From the NCBI GenBank assembly GCA_965205845.1, contig CBDBIG010000005.1:186001-250000 (forward strand): a stretch of DNA of 64,000 bases. Reading direction: 5' to 3'. Shown here one piece after another: positions 52,499-62,118 of the stretch. The first letter of the stretch is position 1. Each line of letters opens with the position of its first letter. The DNA comes from CBDBIG01 sp965205845 [NCBI: bacterium]. GTDB taxonomy: Bacteria > SAR324. Made by a program: the position numbers and the translations under genes. The notes under the pieces were generated by a model. It was given only the letters and a program-made list of their open reading frames with translations, was not told the origin of the DNA and searched no databases.

Positions 52499-53959
52499 CT
52501 ACTTAACAAACTGCCTAACAATGGCTTGCGCTTTTGGGCTTAAAGAAGCCACCCGTGGTTTAAGCCCTTGCATGGTGGTAATAATTTCTTGCTCCACGCG
52601 CCAAAACTCGTTTAGGTTTTGGAGGCTAATTTGTGCTGCGTATTGGTGTTCTTGCAACAGCGTCAATGGGTTTGGGGCAGCGATTGTCACCCGACGTACG
52701 CGTTTTAAGTGCTCAGCACGTTCAAGGGTGCTGATGCTCTTTTTGAGTGCCGTGCGTAACAACCTCGTTAGTGTTGGAATCTGGGCAATGGTTTGGGACG
52801 ATTGGACAAAATTTTTGAGAATTGCCAAGCGTTGGGTACCATTGGCGGCGGTGTTCAAAGCAATTTCGTGCAAATGCGCAATAAACCCAGGTGTAATGCC
52901 CTTGCGCTTTTGGTTGGTTAAATTGGTCAGCACTTTCAACTGGGAACGAAATACACGGCCTATCATCACTGCACTCTCGTAAAGGTTTTTTGCGTCTCCG
53001 AGTTTATTTTTGGCGTGCAAACGGTCTCCTACCCCTTGTAGCAAGCGCGCCTCAATATCGAGTGCTGCCTGATAGTCTTGTTGTGTTACTTCGCCTGCCT
53101 TGGTTGGCGGAGCGCGAAGGGTTTTGCTCAATTTTTGGTGTTTGTTTAGGGCATAAATCGCCCGATAACGATAATCGCTTGAAGGGTTTAGCAAAATCAA
53201 ATCGGCGTAGGCTTGTTCAGCCGTATCTTTGTCGTTAATTTCTTCACGATATTGGGCTTCTTGCAGCAGTTTTTCATAAGGCGTTGAAGCCTTGCCCTTG
53301 CTTGCCTGTTGGCTGATGCCACGGTTTTTTAAGCCGCGGCGGGTCATGCCAATGGGGGGGCGCCGCATCAAACCCCTTAGGTTGTACGCTTCAACAGGTC
53401 GTTTGTTGCTCGATGCCTCAGCAAGTGGATTTTCGAGGGCTTCAACCATGTCAAAAACCAACGTGTCCATTTGTTTGTCAAGCATGGTAAGCGATGCCCC
53501 AAACCAGCGAATGATTGCATTTTGTAACAGACGTTGACGCACCTTTATGGGAAGGGCCTCGTTGGATCGATAAAAGCGTGCTCCAAAATTGGGTGTTGTA
53601 TTGGGTGATTGCGCAGGCAAAAAAGCCCGCTTCACGTCGGGATTATTGGCTTCAACTTCCTTGGTAGGTGGGTTTGGGTAATGGGGCAGCAAACTGCCCC
53701 TGGGTAACCAACCACGCAAACCATTTGTGCGCTCTACCAATTGCCAATCGCGTCTGGTGCTCAGCCTTTTAAAAACCTCATTGCCATAGACCACCACCAC
53801 CTGCTTTGCGCTAGCGCGCGGTTTATCCCGCAATCCCTCCCATGGGCTAACCAACACCACCCACTGTGCCGTTTGCACAGGTGGACTGGCCGCCAAGCCA
53901 ACCTTTGTGGCATGCAGCGTACCCCATGCTACGAACACAATGAAATACATTTTAAGCAT
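52499..53959 (-). CDS. Exported SH3-domain protein, otherwise unknown
   Basis: A 486-residue protein with a signal peptide (MYFIVFVAWGTLHATKVGLA) and a bacterial SH3 domain at about residues 30-90 (WEGLRDKPRASAKQVVVVYG, then GLRGWLPRGSLL). The rest is mostly helical and polar, with TPR-like stretches (EQAYADLILLNPSSDYRYRA, then GDRLHAKNKLGDAKNLYESA). No catalytic domain is recognised. It could bind cell-wall peptides in the periplasm. It is followed on the left by a convergent kinase gene. Confidence 0.65.
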   Translation of the reverse strand: MLKMYFIVFVAWGTLHATKVGLAASPPVQTAQWVVLVSPWEGLRDKPRASAKQVVVVYGNEVFKRLSTRRDWQLVERTNGLRGWLPRGSLLPHYPNPPTKEVEANNPDVKRAFLPAQSPNTTPNFGARFYRSNEALPIKVRQRLLQNAIIRWFGASLTMLDKQMDTLVFDMVEALENPLAEASSNKRPVEAYNLRGLMRRPPIGMTRRGLKNRGISQQASKGKASTPYEKLLQEAQYREEINDKDTAEQAYADLILLNPSSDYRYRAIYALNKHQKLSKTLRAPPTKAGEVTQQDYQAALDIEARLLQGVGDRLHAKNKLGDAKNLYESAVMIGRVFRSQLKVLTNLTNQKRKGITPGFIAHLHEIALNTAANGTQRLAILKNFVQSSQTIAQIPTLTRLLRTALKKSISTLERAEHLKRVRRVTIAAPNPLTLLQEHQYAAQISLQNLNEFWRVEQEIITTMQGLKPRVASLSPKAQAIVRQFVK

Positions 53960-54077
53960 CTATTAAGGTATGGCCTATTTCAAAACGCTGGTGGTGATAA
54001 AAAAATGTGTTGATCCGCAAAAAGCACCTTAGATACGTGATACACCGTGCAGTACATAGCATTGCAATCCACAGCCA

Positions 54078-54875
54078 TTACTGTGTGTATAGCATACAAA
54101 ACAAGGTTTCGTGCTCTTGCACGCTTAAAGCCTCGGCGCGCCGTTCACCCACAAGTTGCGCAACGCTTTGTGATTGCGTTGAATGCTGCCAAAACACCTG
54201 TGGATACATCGTGCGTAACACGCTTAACAAGCGTTTTCTACGCCGCGTAAACAGTTGCTTTACATGGTGCAAAAAAGCCTTTTCTTTTTCCTCGTCGAAA
54301 CGCATCGCTAAGGGCGTTAAGGCTACAATGGCAGAGTGTACCTTTGGCTTGGGTCGAAAAGCCCCGGGTTCCACCGCGTGATGCCACTGGGTTTGAAAAG
54401 CGTGCTGCATGGCAATGCTTAATGCCCCGTAGCGTTTCTTATCCGTCACTTCTGCGCAAATGCGCATGGCTACCTCGCGCTGTATCATAAAAACGGTATG
54501 CACAATGTACTGCCGCGCACGCAATACCCGAAACAAAAAGGGTGTTGTGAGGTAATACGGCAAGTTGGCCGTAATAATGTAGGGTTTTTTTGATTTAAAC
54601 AAGATTTCTGGGTCAAAATCACACGTTAAGGCATTCCCATGTACAATTTCTAAGCGTGGTTCATGCTGCCAGCGCGCATGCAATTGGGTCACCAAATTGG
54701 TATCCAATTCAATGGCATGAACCTTGGCTTGGTTGCCAAGCAAAGCTTGGGTTAATGCACCATGCCCCGGACCAATTTCGAGCACATGGGTTTGTGCATT
54801 AACCTTAGCCAAGTGCGCCATTTTTTGCGCCCATTGGTCATCAATCAAAAAGTGCTGTCCCAGGCGTTTGCCCAT
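54078..54875 (-). CDS. rsmA: 16S rRNA (adenine1518-N6/adenine1519-N6)-dimethyltransferase
   Basis: Also called KsgA; it dimethylates two adjacent adenines in helix 45 of 16S rRNA during 30S assembly. The start MGKRLGQHFLIDDQWAQKM at ATG 54875 is the family N-terminus. SAM-binding words are VLEIGPGHGALTQAL and IELDTNLV, the catalytic NLPY is in ITANLPYYLTTPFLF, and the C-terminal landmark FRPKPKVHSAIVAL is intact. 265 aa. Longer frames to 54956 are not family-like. Confidence 0.96.
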   Translation of the reverse strand: MGKRLGQHFLIDDQWAQKMAHLAKVNAQTHVLEIGPGHGALTQALLGNQAKVHAIELDTNLVTQLHARWQHEPRLEIVHGNALTCDFDPEILFKSKKPYIITANLPYYLTTPFLFRVLRARQYIVHTVFMIQREVAMRICAEVTDKKRYGALSIAMQHAFQTQWHHAVEPGAFRPKPKVHSAIVALTPLAMRFDEEKEKAFLHHVKQLFTRRRKRLLSVLRTMYPQVFWQHSTQSQSVAQLVGERRAEALSVQEHETLFCMLYTQ

Positions 54876-55009
54876 GTTTCCCCAAAGTTTCAAAATTTTT
54901 GAATTGCATAGTGTTACCAAAATAAGAGACCATCGACGCCAAGATAGTTTACACACAACCTTAGCGTATACTGCCCCCCCCCCATTACTTGAGTGAAGGT
55001 ATTACATTT

Positions 55010-56338
55010 ATGCCCAAGGAGCACATTGCAACCCACGCCCAACGGACTCCAGGCTCACAAAGCCTGATTGAACGGGCCGAGAAAGTAACCCCAGGCGGTG
55101 TACATCACGACAGTCGACGCCACGGCCCCTACCCCATTTATTTTAACAAAGCCAAAGGTCCCAAGGTATGGGATGTGGATGGCAATGCCTATATTGATTT
55201 ATGGATGGCCCATTACGATGCCATTTTGGGTCACGCCTCAAATAGCATTGTGCGTGCCGTCCAAACAGCCGCCAGTTCAGGCTTGCACATTGGTGTTTCT
55301 CTTGAGCAAGAAGTGGCAGTGGCCGAAAAGATCGTTCAATTGGTTCCTTCTGCGGAGCAAGCACGCTTTTGTTGTTCAGGTACCGAAGCTACCATGTATG
55401 CCGTACGCTTGGCACGAGGCTTTACGGGGCGTTCAACCATTATTAAAATTACCGGAGGTTGGCACGGGGCGAGCACCGATTTAATGGTTAATGTTCGGCC
55501 ACCCGAGTTTAATGGGGCTGAAGGTGCGGGCTTGCCATCTGAATTGGCAAAGTGCACCGTTTCCGCTCAGTACAACGACATTGATGACATGAAACGCGTG
55601 ATGGATGAAGCTGGGTCTGACTTTGCAGGCATTATCATGGAGCCTGTGATGGGAGCAGGCATGCTGCCCGTTGACCCGCAATTTTTGCAGTTTGTGCGTG
55701 AAGAAACCACCAAACGCGGTGCCGTAATGATTTTAGACGAAATTATCACAGGATTTCGCCTTTCCCTGGGAGGGGCGCAAGAACGCTTTGGGATAACTCC
55801 CGATATCACCACCCTGGGCAAAGTGCTGGGGGGCGGCATGCCCGTTGGTGCCATTGCTGGTCGCGCTGATATTATGCATATTAGCTCGGGTGCTGCTTCT
55901 GTGCCTAAGTCTAAGCGTGTGGTGATAGGTGGTGGGACGTACTCGTGCAACCCTTTAAGCATGGCAGCTTGTTCTTCTGTGCTAACCCAATTAGAAAAAG
56001 AGCAAAATACCGTTTATCCCGCCATTGAAGAAGCCAACCAGCGTATGTGTGATGGGATGGCACAGGCCTTTAAGGAGGTGGATATTCCTGTGTGTATCAC
56101 GCGCTCGGGTTCGCTTTCTGAACTGCATTTTGTGAAAGAAGTGGGCATGCGGGTGGGTAACATGGCTGACATAGTCAACAATACAAGCAGTGCTCAGCAA
56201 AAAGAATTTGCCCTACGCCTGCGCAATAAGGGTGTATTTTTGTTTCATGCCATGGCGGTTTCCACCACCCACGATGCACAGGCGATAGAGCATATTATTG
56301 CTGCCACGAAGGAGGCTGCCCAGGAGATGCGCGGCTAA
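55010..56338 (+). CDS. Class III aminotransferase, glutamate-1-semialdehyde-aminomutase-like
   Basis: A PLP enzyme of about 442 residues from ATG 55010, with GAAGGT ten bases upstream. Landmarks: RAEKVTPGGVHHDSRRHGP, FCCSGTEATMYAVRLARGFT, ITGGWHGASTDLMVN, MILDEIITGFRLSLGGAQER (PLP Asp), and the Schiff-base Lys in TTLGKVLGGGMPVGAIAGR. It resembles HemL, but details such as the N-terminus fit the broader aspartate-aminotransferase-family (class III) group. The reaction is not certain. Its last 20 codons start a five-fold 108-bp array. Confidence 0.88.
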   Translation: MPKEHIATHAQRTPGSQSLIERAEKVTPGGVHHDSRRHGPYPIYFNKAKGPKVWDVDGNAYIDLWMAHYDAILGHASNSIVRAVQTAASSGLHIGVSLEQEVAVAEKIVQLVPSAEQARFCCSGTEATMYAVRLARGFTGRSTIIKITGGWHGASTDLMVNVRPPEFNGAEGAGLPSELAKCTVSAQYNDIDDMKRVMDEAGSDFAGIIMEPVMGAGMLPVDPQFLQFVREETTKRGAVMILDEIITGFRLSLGGAQERFGITPDITTLGKVLGGGMPVGAIAGRADIMHISSGAASVPKSKRVVIGGGTYSCNPLSMAACSSVLTQLEKEQNTVYPAIEEANQRMCDGMAQAFKEVDIPVCITRSGSLSELHFVKEVGMRVGNMADIVNNTSSAQQKEFALRLRNKGVFLFHAMAVSTTHDAQAIEHIIAATKEAAQEMRG

Positions 56339-56812
56339 ACGCGGCCCGGCCTTTTTATTGCGGTGCTCTTTACAGCCATGATCCACAGGCGATAGAGCAT
56401 ATTATTGCTGCCACGAAGGAGGCTGCCCAGGAGATGCGCGGCTAAACGCGGCCCGGCCTTTTTATTGCGGTGCTCTTTACAGCCATGATCCACAGGCTAT
56501 GTTGTTTACTTGTTGCTGCCACGAAGGAGGCTGCCCAGGAGATGCGCGGCTAAACGCGGCCCGGCCTTTTTATTGCGGTGCTCTTTACAGCCATGATCCA
56601 CAGGCTATGTTGTTTACTTGTTGCTGCCACGAAGGAGGCTGCCCAGGAGATGCGCGGCTAAACGCGGCCCGGCCTTTTTATTGCGGTGCTCTTTACAGCC
56701 ATGATCCACAGGCTATGTTGTTTACTTGTTGCTGCCACGAAGGAGGCTGCCCAGGAGATGCGCGGCTAAACGCGGCCCGGCCTTTTTATTGCGGTGCTCT
56801 TTTTTTTTAAAA
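56275..56812. repeat. 107/108-bp tandem array, 5 units, at the aminotransferase 3' end
   Basis: CAGGAGATGCGCGGCTAAAC recurs at 56321, 56428, 56536, 56644 and 56752. The first copy holds the true last codons and stop. Copies 3-5 share a TATGTTGTTTACTTGTT variant where copies 1-2 have GATAGAGCATATTATT, so expansion happened in two stages. The 108-bp period leaves a plus-strand frame (56499-56810) with a perfect 36-residue Cys-rich repeat. Confidence 0.97.
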
Positions 56813-57121
56813 GCCCTGCTACAAGGTCTTCATACATTAAGGGCGAAGTCTGGTTTCTCTTCCTTTGCCCTCATGCCCCCACGGGAAATGCCAAAAACCA
56901 TGTACTTGCCCTTTGAGGCACGGGGCGTTTTTTTCCATTGCCTAAGCAGCCCACATGGAGGTGTTGTTTATGGTGGCTGTGTCCATGGGCATCATACTGG
57001 CTTGTATGGTGTGCAATTTTTCCCTGGGCGCATTTGGCACGCCAGCACAATGCCCATACGGCCCAAGCAAACTCTAACCACGCCAGGGAGATCTACCAAA
57101 GATGAGCATCCATCCCATTTA
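56813..57121. other. Intergenic region after the array
   Basis: About 310 bp. I see no gene with support and no clear terminator. Confidence 0.4.
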
Positions 57122-57370
57122 CTAGCGAGAAAGTTGAAAACCACGCCCAAGTTTGTTTTGTGTTTGTTTGTCCCGCTTAGGGGATGTTAAATTCCCCTTT
57201 AAGGCCTGAAAACGCCCCAGGCTAAATGCTTGAAGTGCCTTTTGCTGTGCTTCTGGTTTTGCATTTGGCACAGAAGGGTTTGCATAGAGTAACAGTGCAA
57301 ATATGACGGCGACAGTGGCCAGAAAAAAAACGACCTGTGAAATATAAATGCGCTCGGCTGGCTTTTGCAT
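57122..57370 (-). CDS. Small single-pass membrane protein, unknown
   Basis: An 82-residue frame with a basic or amphipathic start (MQKPAERIYIS), one clear membrane helix (QVVFFLATVAVIFALLLY) and a polar tail rich in Lys and Gln. The type II membrane topology is plausible. No strong ribosome site is seen. It may be cotranscribed with the hypothetical gene upstream (57495-58136). It could be spurious. Confidence 0.45.
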   Translation of the reverse strand: MQKPAERIYISQVVFFLATVAVIFALLLYANPSVPNAKPEAQQKALQAFSLGRFQALKGNLTSPKRDKQTQNKLGRGFQLSR

Positions 57371-57494
57371 GTGTAAAGCCTATTTTAGATGTTACTTTTG
57401 TAGTCTGCTGTTTACAACAGACCCCCCGATTTAGTGTACACCGCTGCCTTGGTAGCATGCAAGTACCTGTTTCGCGTATTTCATTGGTTTTCGC

Positions 57495-58136
57495 TCAAGC
57501 AAATCGATAAATATTCTGCAACGGCATTTGCTTATACTGCTCCCAGCGCCCTTGAAACAAAAGCAATTGAAATAAATAAAGGCGTTTGTCGGCGTTTTGC
57601 TTACGTACAGCCCTTGCACTTTTTACAATGACCTCCTCGACATTCGCTGGGTGGACAACGACGTAATTGGAAAAACGAAACGTTTTTTGCTTTTGTATGG
57701 GCAGGATGCGCGTGTTAAAAATGGCACCCGCATCGAGATAACGCAGTTTTTCAAAAGTTTCGACCGCGTATTTTTTACGGGTAATCAAATCACGCACTTT
57801 GGCAAGGTCGGCATCCGTTTTTGGTTTTTTTATCAGTTCAAATACGGAATGCACATTATGGGCTAACGACTCATAGCCCTGTTTTTCGACAGCAGAAAGG
57901 CTATTGGAGTGGTATTCCATAAAATAAGTCAACGGTGTTTTCTTGCAAAAGAGCAGCGGGCGATCTAGCACGTACCAATTGTGAAACGAATTGGTGCGGT
58001 CTTCGTAAGAATTGGCATCCTCATAAATAGGTCCCGCAAGTTTCTCAAAAACTCCTTTTGCAACGTCTAACTCACAATTGTAGCGTTCTTCAGTTGCCAC
58101 GGTCTCGATAAGGCTAACAATATAGGGATGTTCCAT
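57495..58136 (-). CDS. Conserved-looking hypothetical protein
   Basis: A 213-residue soluble protein from ATG 58136 with AAAGG eight bases upstream; the frame extends to 58181 with no ribosome site. It is rich in aromatic and charged residues: EDRTNSFHNWYVLDRPLLFC, FMEYHSNSLSAVEKQGY and LLLFQGRWEQYKQMPLQN stand out as non-random. I do not recognise a domain or know a function. Codon use looks like its neighbours. Confidence 0.65.
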   Translation of the reverse strand: MEHPYIVSLIETVATEERYNCELDVAKGVFEKLAGPIYEDANSYEDRTNSFHNWYVLDRPLLFCKKTPLTYFMEYHSNSLSAVEKQGYESLAHNVHSVFELIKKPKTDADLAKVRDLITRKKYAVETFEKLRYLDAGAIFNTRILPIQKQKTFRFSNYVVVHPANVEEVIVKSARAVRKQNADKRLYLFQLLLFQGRWEQYKQMPLQNIYRFA

Positions 58137-58340
58137 TTCAAAAGCCTTTCTTGCCAAGAATGGCGCCGCGCCAGTGGGCAAATTGTTATATGTTAGATTT
58201 CATCAGGCGCATTCGAGAAACACCTAAGAAAAAAAAGACCCACGCGCTACGCCAGCACCCCAATTTTCATCCTTAAGTGACCGCGGATTAAAAGCACCTG
58301 CATCCCCCAAAGCATAACCCTTTTAAAGCAAGGGCGCGAA

Positions 58341-59213
58341 TCACATTTTTTTAGAACCCAAGCCTTTTCCCATGTGCTTTGGCTTAGTTAGATGGTGAAC
58401 GATATTGGCAGATTGTTTTTGTTCGCTGCAATCATGGGAGGCGCCTGCCAAAGTTTGCGCATCGTCGTTGGGCATCGGTGTAAGGGCGCGCTGTAATGCT
58501 TTATAGGAATAACTCCCAACACGGACCAACCACTGGCTTGTGCCCACTGGGTACAAGTGAGATGGCACGGCTGAGGCAATACCCCCATAGCACCTAAAAA
58601 CCGAGAGGGCGTGGTCTGCCTTCACCCGCCAAGAGCACGGCACGTAACGAGCGGGTTAGGCTCTACAAAGCACCCATCTGCTCGGCTGTAATCCTAATAA
58701 CGTAATCCATTGTAAACAGCAATGGAGCAATGGCCGCATCATAGCGCTCGTCGGTACTGTCAAAAATAACCACCTCATGGTTATTCCATATTTGCTGGTA
58801 GTCAAAGGTTAGCAACAGTTCTTCAAGCAAGCGCTGTTGATGCCCGTTCAAGAGCAAGCCTGCTCCCAGTTTTGCAGCTGTCAAATAGGCCCCGTGCTGC
58901 ACAAAACAGGGGCCTAAATGGCAGTATTGGGGGAGAAATCGCTTTTGGTTATGGCGAGCACTCAGGGTTTTAAGAGCAGTGAACTTACGGCACTGGTGAG
59001 GGTGGGCTTGGTGTCGCATCCTATTACCAACGCCTTGTTTCCTGTGTCTGCAAAGGCAAACTCCAGTTGCAGTGGGTATAAACGTTCACATGGTTTTGCA
59101 TCTTCTTTCCCATGCTTTGCCACCGTCGGTTTCGCCGTTTAATTTCAGATGGCATCTTTTTTACCTATCGATTTTACCATCAATCGCTTGCCTTCTTTGT
59201 TAGTGATGCTCAT
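58341..59213 (-). pseudogene. Degenerate P-loop ATPase gene (ParA/NifH/BchL-like remnant)
   Basis: Overlapping the transposase stop is an ATG (59213) opening MSITNKEGKRL, which soon stops. Further down, one frame reads EFAFADTGNKALVIGCDTKP, like the strand before switch I in ParA/NifH-type ATPases. Another, 58663-59019, reads NHEVVIFDSTDERYDAAIAP then LLFTMDYVIRITAEQ, like the Walker B and following strand. At least two frameshifts separate them, and nothing coherent is left below 58660. It might be an ATPase that accompanied the transposase, like MuB in position, but it does not look like MuB. Confidence 0.4.
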
Positions 59214-60310
59214 CTAAGAACTTGCCTTGCCCTTTAACCGTTGCGAGACTTTCAAAGTCTTCGCTCAACAAAAAAACCTTGCCATAGTCGCTTTTCGTGC
59301 CCGTGGTGGGGCTAAGTCGAGGTAGAAGGGGGTTTTTGTTGCATCGTAGCGGTTGAGCATGTCTTGACCAAGGTTTGCACTCAAGATGCGCACCCTGGCA
59401 TCGTATTTGTGGGCCTTGATTTGCTCGGCTGGCGCGTAAAAAACTACGCTGCTGGCTGGCCTTGGTGATGGGGCTTGTGGCGTAACTCTCGGCTAAAGAC
59501 CTCACTCAAAAGAACGCCCGTTGCACACGCCCCCGGTGCGCCCCGTTTGGGCATTGTGGTAACCTATTTGCTGCTCGACCAGAGCGCGAAAGGTGGCAAT
59601 GGGAATCGCTTTTGCTGTATAGTTCTCGGGCTTGATGAGGGAATTGTTGCGTGGGGCTGTTGCCCGTGTATGCGCCTGGGCAGGCGGGATGTTTGGCGAT
59701 GCTTTCGCACAGGTCTAAAAAGGCGCGCTCAATCGATTTTGCCTGGCCGTGATAAGGCTGTGCCCAGTGGATGGTGCAGCCCAAAGCCGTGAGCAAACCA
59801 TAGGGGGTTTTCTTGCTTTTATTTTAAAGCGAAAGCGCTGGGGGGCGTGTGGCTTTGCTCCGCCCGAGCGCGGGCTGTTATCGCGCAGCATGCCTAAAGG
59901 CACGCCAAAGTCGCGCAAAATGCTTGAAAAGGCAACGCGCACCAGGTCGCTGTTCTCGCTCCGCCCGAGGCGCCAACTGAGGAATTTGCCCCTCGTAAAT
60001 ATCTTGCAATGGCCTTTGAGCATGGACTGCAGGGCTTTTTGACCTTTGGCCATTGGGTAAAAACATCAAAGCGGTGGCCATCGCCACAAACGAGGGCCAA
60101 GGCGAAAAGGTCTTTTAAGCAAACGCTTTTGCGAGGGAAATGTGGCATTAAGAGGTGTTGCGCCGCGGCGGGCAAGGGTGCGCACTCAGGTGGGGGAGCT
60201 CGGCCAAAACACGGCGCTTTAAGGTGGGGAGGCTGGGTATGTGCCAGCGATGCAGAGTAGCGGCCTGTTGCAAACGCCTGTAGCCAAGCGTGCGCTGTCC
60301 CAAAAGTAGG
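59200..60310 (-). pseudogene. Degenerate Mu-like transposase (MuA family, DDE)
   Basis: Pieces of a Mu-type transposase occur in order in shifting frames. Near 60070 is DGHRFDVFTQWP (first Asp). Near 59900 come FLSWRLGRSENSDLV, VAFSSILRDFGVPLGMLRDN (second Asp). Near 59750 is LGCTIHWAQPYHGQAKSIER (catalytic Glu), then HPACPGAYTGNSP and FRALV..QIGYHNAQTGR. The tail reads RILSANLGQDMLNRYDATKT and ends KGQGKFLDEHH at 59200. Several frameshifts make it inactive. It is divergent from a phage-repressor remnant, as in Mu. Confidence 0.7.
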
Positions 60311-60338
60311 TATTGATGGGAACTTAATAGGGCAGTAT

Positions 60339-60480
60339 GTGAGCGGCGCTATTAAACCCGGCATCGAAAAATGTGTGCTTATTGCACAAAAAGCCAATAT
60401 TTCTATCCAATGGTTAGCCATTGGCGAAGGCCCGATGCGCGTTGGCGGGCTGGCAGCAAAAAAAGCCCTTAAGCGTAAAA
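60339..60480 (+). pseudogene. Phage repressor-like remnant
   Basis: The plus-strand frame reads SGAIKPGIEKCVLIAQKANI then SIQWLAIGEGPMRV, which matches the end of the helix-turn-helix domain of CI-type phage repressors (ending WLxxGEGPM). The start is missing and the frame then loses similarity. It is divergent to the transposase remnant, as repressor and transposase are in Mu-like phages. Confidence 0.5.
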
Positions 60481-60743
60481 ACCACCTGCCCTGCCGACAT
60501 GAGCCCCGCAGAAGACTTTGCGGTGATCGCCACGGGACGCGGTATTGTAAATCCCTTTCGAACATTTTCCAACCCTTTAGAATTCCCTCTACAGGGCCCT
60601 CGAAAAAGTCTTACGCCATGTGAACGAAAAACGCGCAAACCCGCATGCCACCGTTTTTTGGGCGGGACACGTGGGACTCGGTTTTGGGGCTGCCGCCTGT
60701 GTCAAAAAACCCTGTGAATCCCGCTATATCCCGCTATATCCCG

Positions 60744-61052
60744 CTATTTTCTAGTGGTGGCAAAGCATGTGAATGGGCACATGCGTATACCTGTTTTAGA
60801 ATGCGTGATGCTTATATCTTCATCATACATTCCGGGCTGGGCGTTGAGATTGAGTTTTTGGATCTGCCAATTCCTTCCTTTGAGTATTTGTTTTAGAACA
60901 ACGGCCACAATATATTCTGTAGCCTTACCCCGTATCATCGGGAGGACTTTTTGATCTTCCAAAATATCCATCAGGTTTTCGATGGGGACATTATACCGTT
61001 CACAATATTCCTTTATATCATCGTAAATTTGGAGATTGGCAACTTCATTCAT
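60744..61052 (-). pseudogene. Truncated restriction endonuclease-like gene next to the Dam-type methylase
   Basis: A 102-codon frame, MNEVANLQIYDDIKEYCERY..., that starts eight bases inside the end of the methylase frame. Words such as IRGKATEYIVAVVLKQIL and MYDEDISITHSKTGI look like the N-terminal part of a type II restriction enzyme (a helical start, then an acidic strand). The remainder is missing and replaced by phage-like DNA. Assignment rests mostly on position beside the methylase. Confidence 0.4.
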
Positions 61053-62050
61053 GTTGGTCGATTTCCTTTGGACATGGGAGTTGCACAGGGTCGCAAGCCG
61101 TTATTGTGTCTTTATCATAGTTCTTGATAAAGAGTTTGCGGCCAGTTCCACGGCTGCTCTTATGGCCGTCAGCGCGTTTCTTGCCATTCTTTTGGTCATC
61201 AGTTCTGCTAATCGTATACTGCCACCCCTGATCTTCCATAACATCACACCACGCGTATAATTCCTGAACGCCTTTTGAATTGTCATAGGTTATCAGGTAA
61301 AGACAGTCTGTCTGCATTACGTTGTAAACACGCCATCAAGTAGATATGGTCGCGCAATTCAAAATGGCATGGATAAAATTTTTTCTGGTCAGCATTAAAA
61401 TAGGGTGGGTCAACAAAAAGGAACGCCCCGTCTGGCATGGTATCAATACAGTCCTCAAAATCAAGCGAGGTCAATTTTACGCCCTGCAAACGATTAGAGA
61501 CCATACGTAGATGGTGCGGCCAGTTTTCAGGCCGCATCGAATATTTGGCACCGTAACCGAAGTAGCAGTTTTCGCGCTTCATAATCCCAGAATAGGAAGT
61601 GCGGTTTAGGTAATACCAACGAAATGCCCGTTCCAAGTCGTCAGAGGGCTTGTATGTGTTTTTGTAATGGGCGTGGAGTTTCTTTGTCGCAGGAATGCCA
61701 TCCAACAAGCCCAGCAGCCTGTCAAGATTATCCCTAATCTGCACAAAGGTGTTCATAACGTCCGTGTCGAGATCATTTAAGATGGACTGTCCAGCAGGCT
61801 CTTTGGCGAAAAAAATGGAAGCCCCACCCGCGAATGGCTCACAATATACACTCGTGTCGAGATCATTTAAGATGGACTGTCCAGCAGGCTCTTTGGCGAA
61901 AAAAATGGAAGCCCCACCCGCGAATGGCTCACAATATACACTGGTTTTAGGAATGTGAGGTAAAATGACTTTGCGGGCATAAAACTTGCGTCCCGCATAT
62001 CTGAATGGAGAATTGCTCTTGCCGGAATGAATATGAATTACCTCACGCAT
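61045..62050 (-). pseudogene. Dam/DpnM-like adenine-N6 DNA methyltransferase, frameshifted and internally duplicated
   Basis: The N-terminal frame (62050-61283) has FRYAGRKFYARKVILPHIP, motif I CEPFAGGASIFFAKEP, LNDLDTDVMNTF, and motif IV FVDPPYF, as in Dam and DpnM. It stops at LSLPDNL, but a second frame (61317-61045) continues with LITYDNSKGVQELYAWCDVM and SSRGTGRKLFIKNYD, the normal C-terminal part. A single frameshift near 61290 joins them. A perfect 90-bp duplication repeats motif I in frame (30 extra residues). Both changes probably inactivate it. Confidence 0.75.
61763..61942. repeat. 90-bp perfect tandem duplication inside the methylase gene
   Basis: CGTGTCGAGATCATTTAAGA starts both copies, at 61763 and 61853, and the 90 bases are identical. 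It doubles the peptide TSVYCEPFAGG...ILNDLD, which carries SAM-binding motif I. It is one of the few duplications in the window that lies wholly inside a gene. Confidence 0.95.
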
Positions 62051-62118
62051 GCCACTAAATCCTGAGAGCGTAAATGCTTGCCTGTCATTCTTTTTACGAT
62101 GATTTGGATTTGGGTCAT
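62038..62118 (-). CDS. Very short frame ahead of the methylase gene
   Basis: ATG 62118 has AAGGAG nine bases upstream, the best ribosome site in this area, and encodes MTQIQIIVKRMTGKHLRSQD LVACVR (26 codons). Its stop overlaps the methylase start at 62050. It may be a leader peptide that couples translation, or the true start of the methylase separated from it by a frameshift. Confidence 0.35.
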   Translation of the reverse strand: MTQIQIIVKRMTGKHLRSQDLVACVR

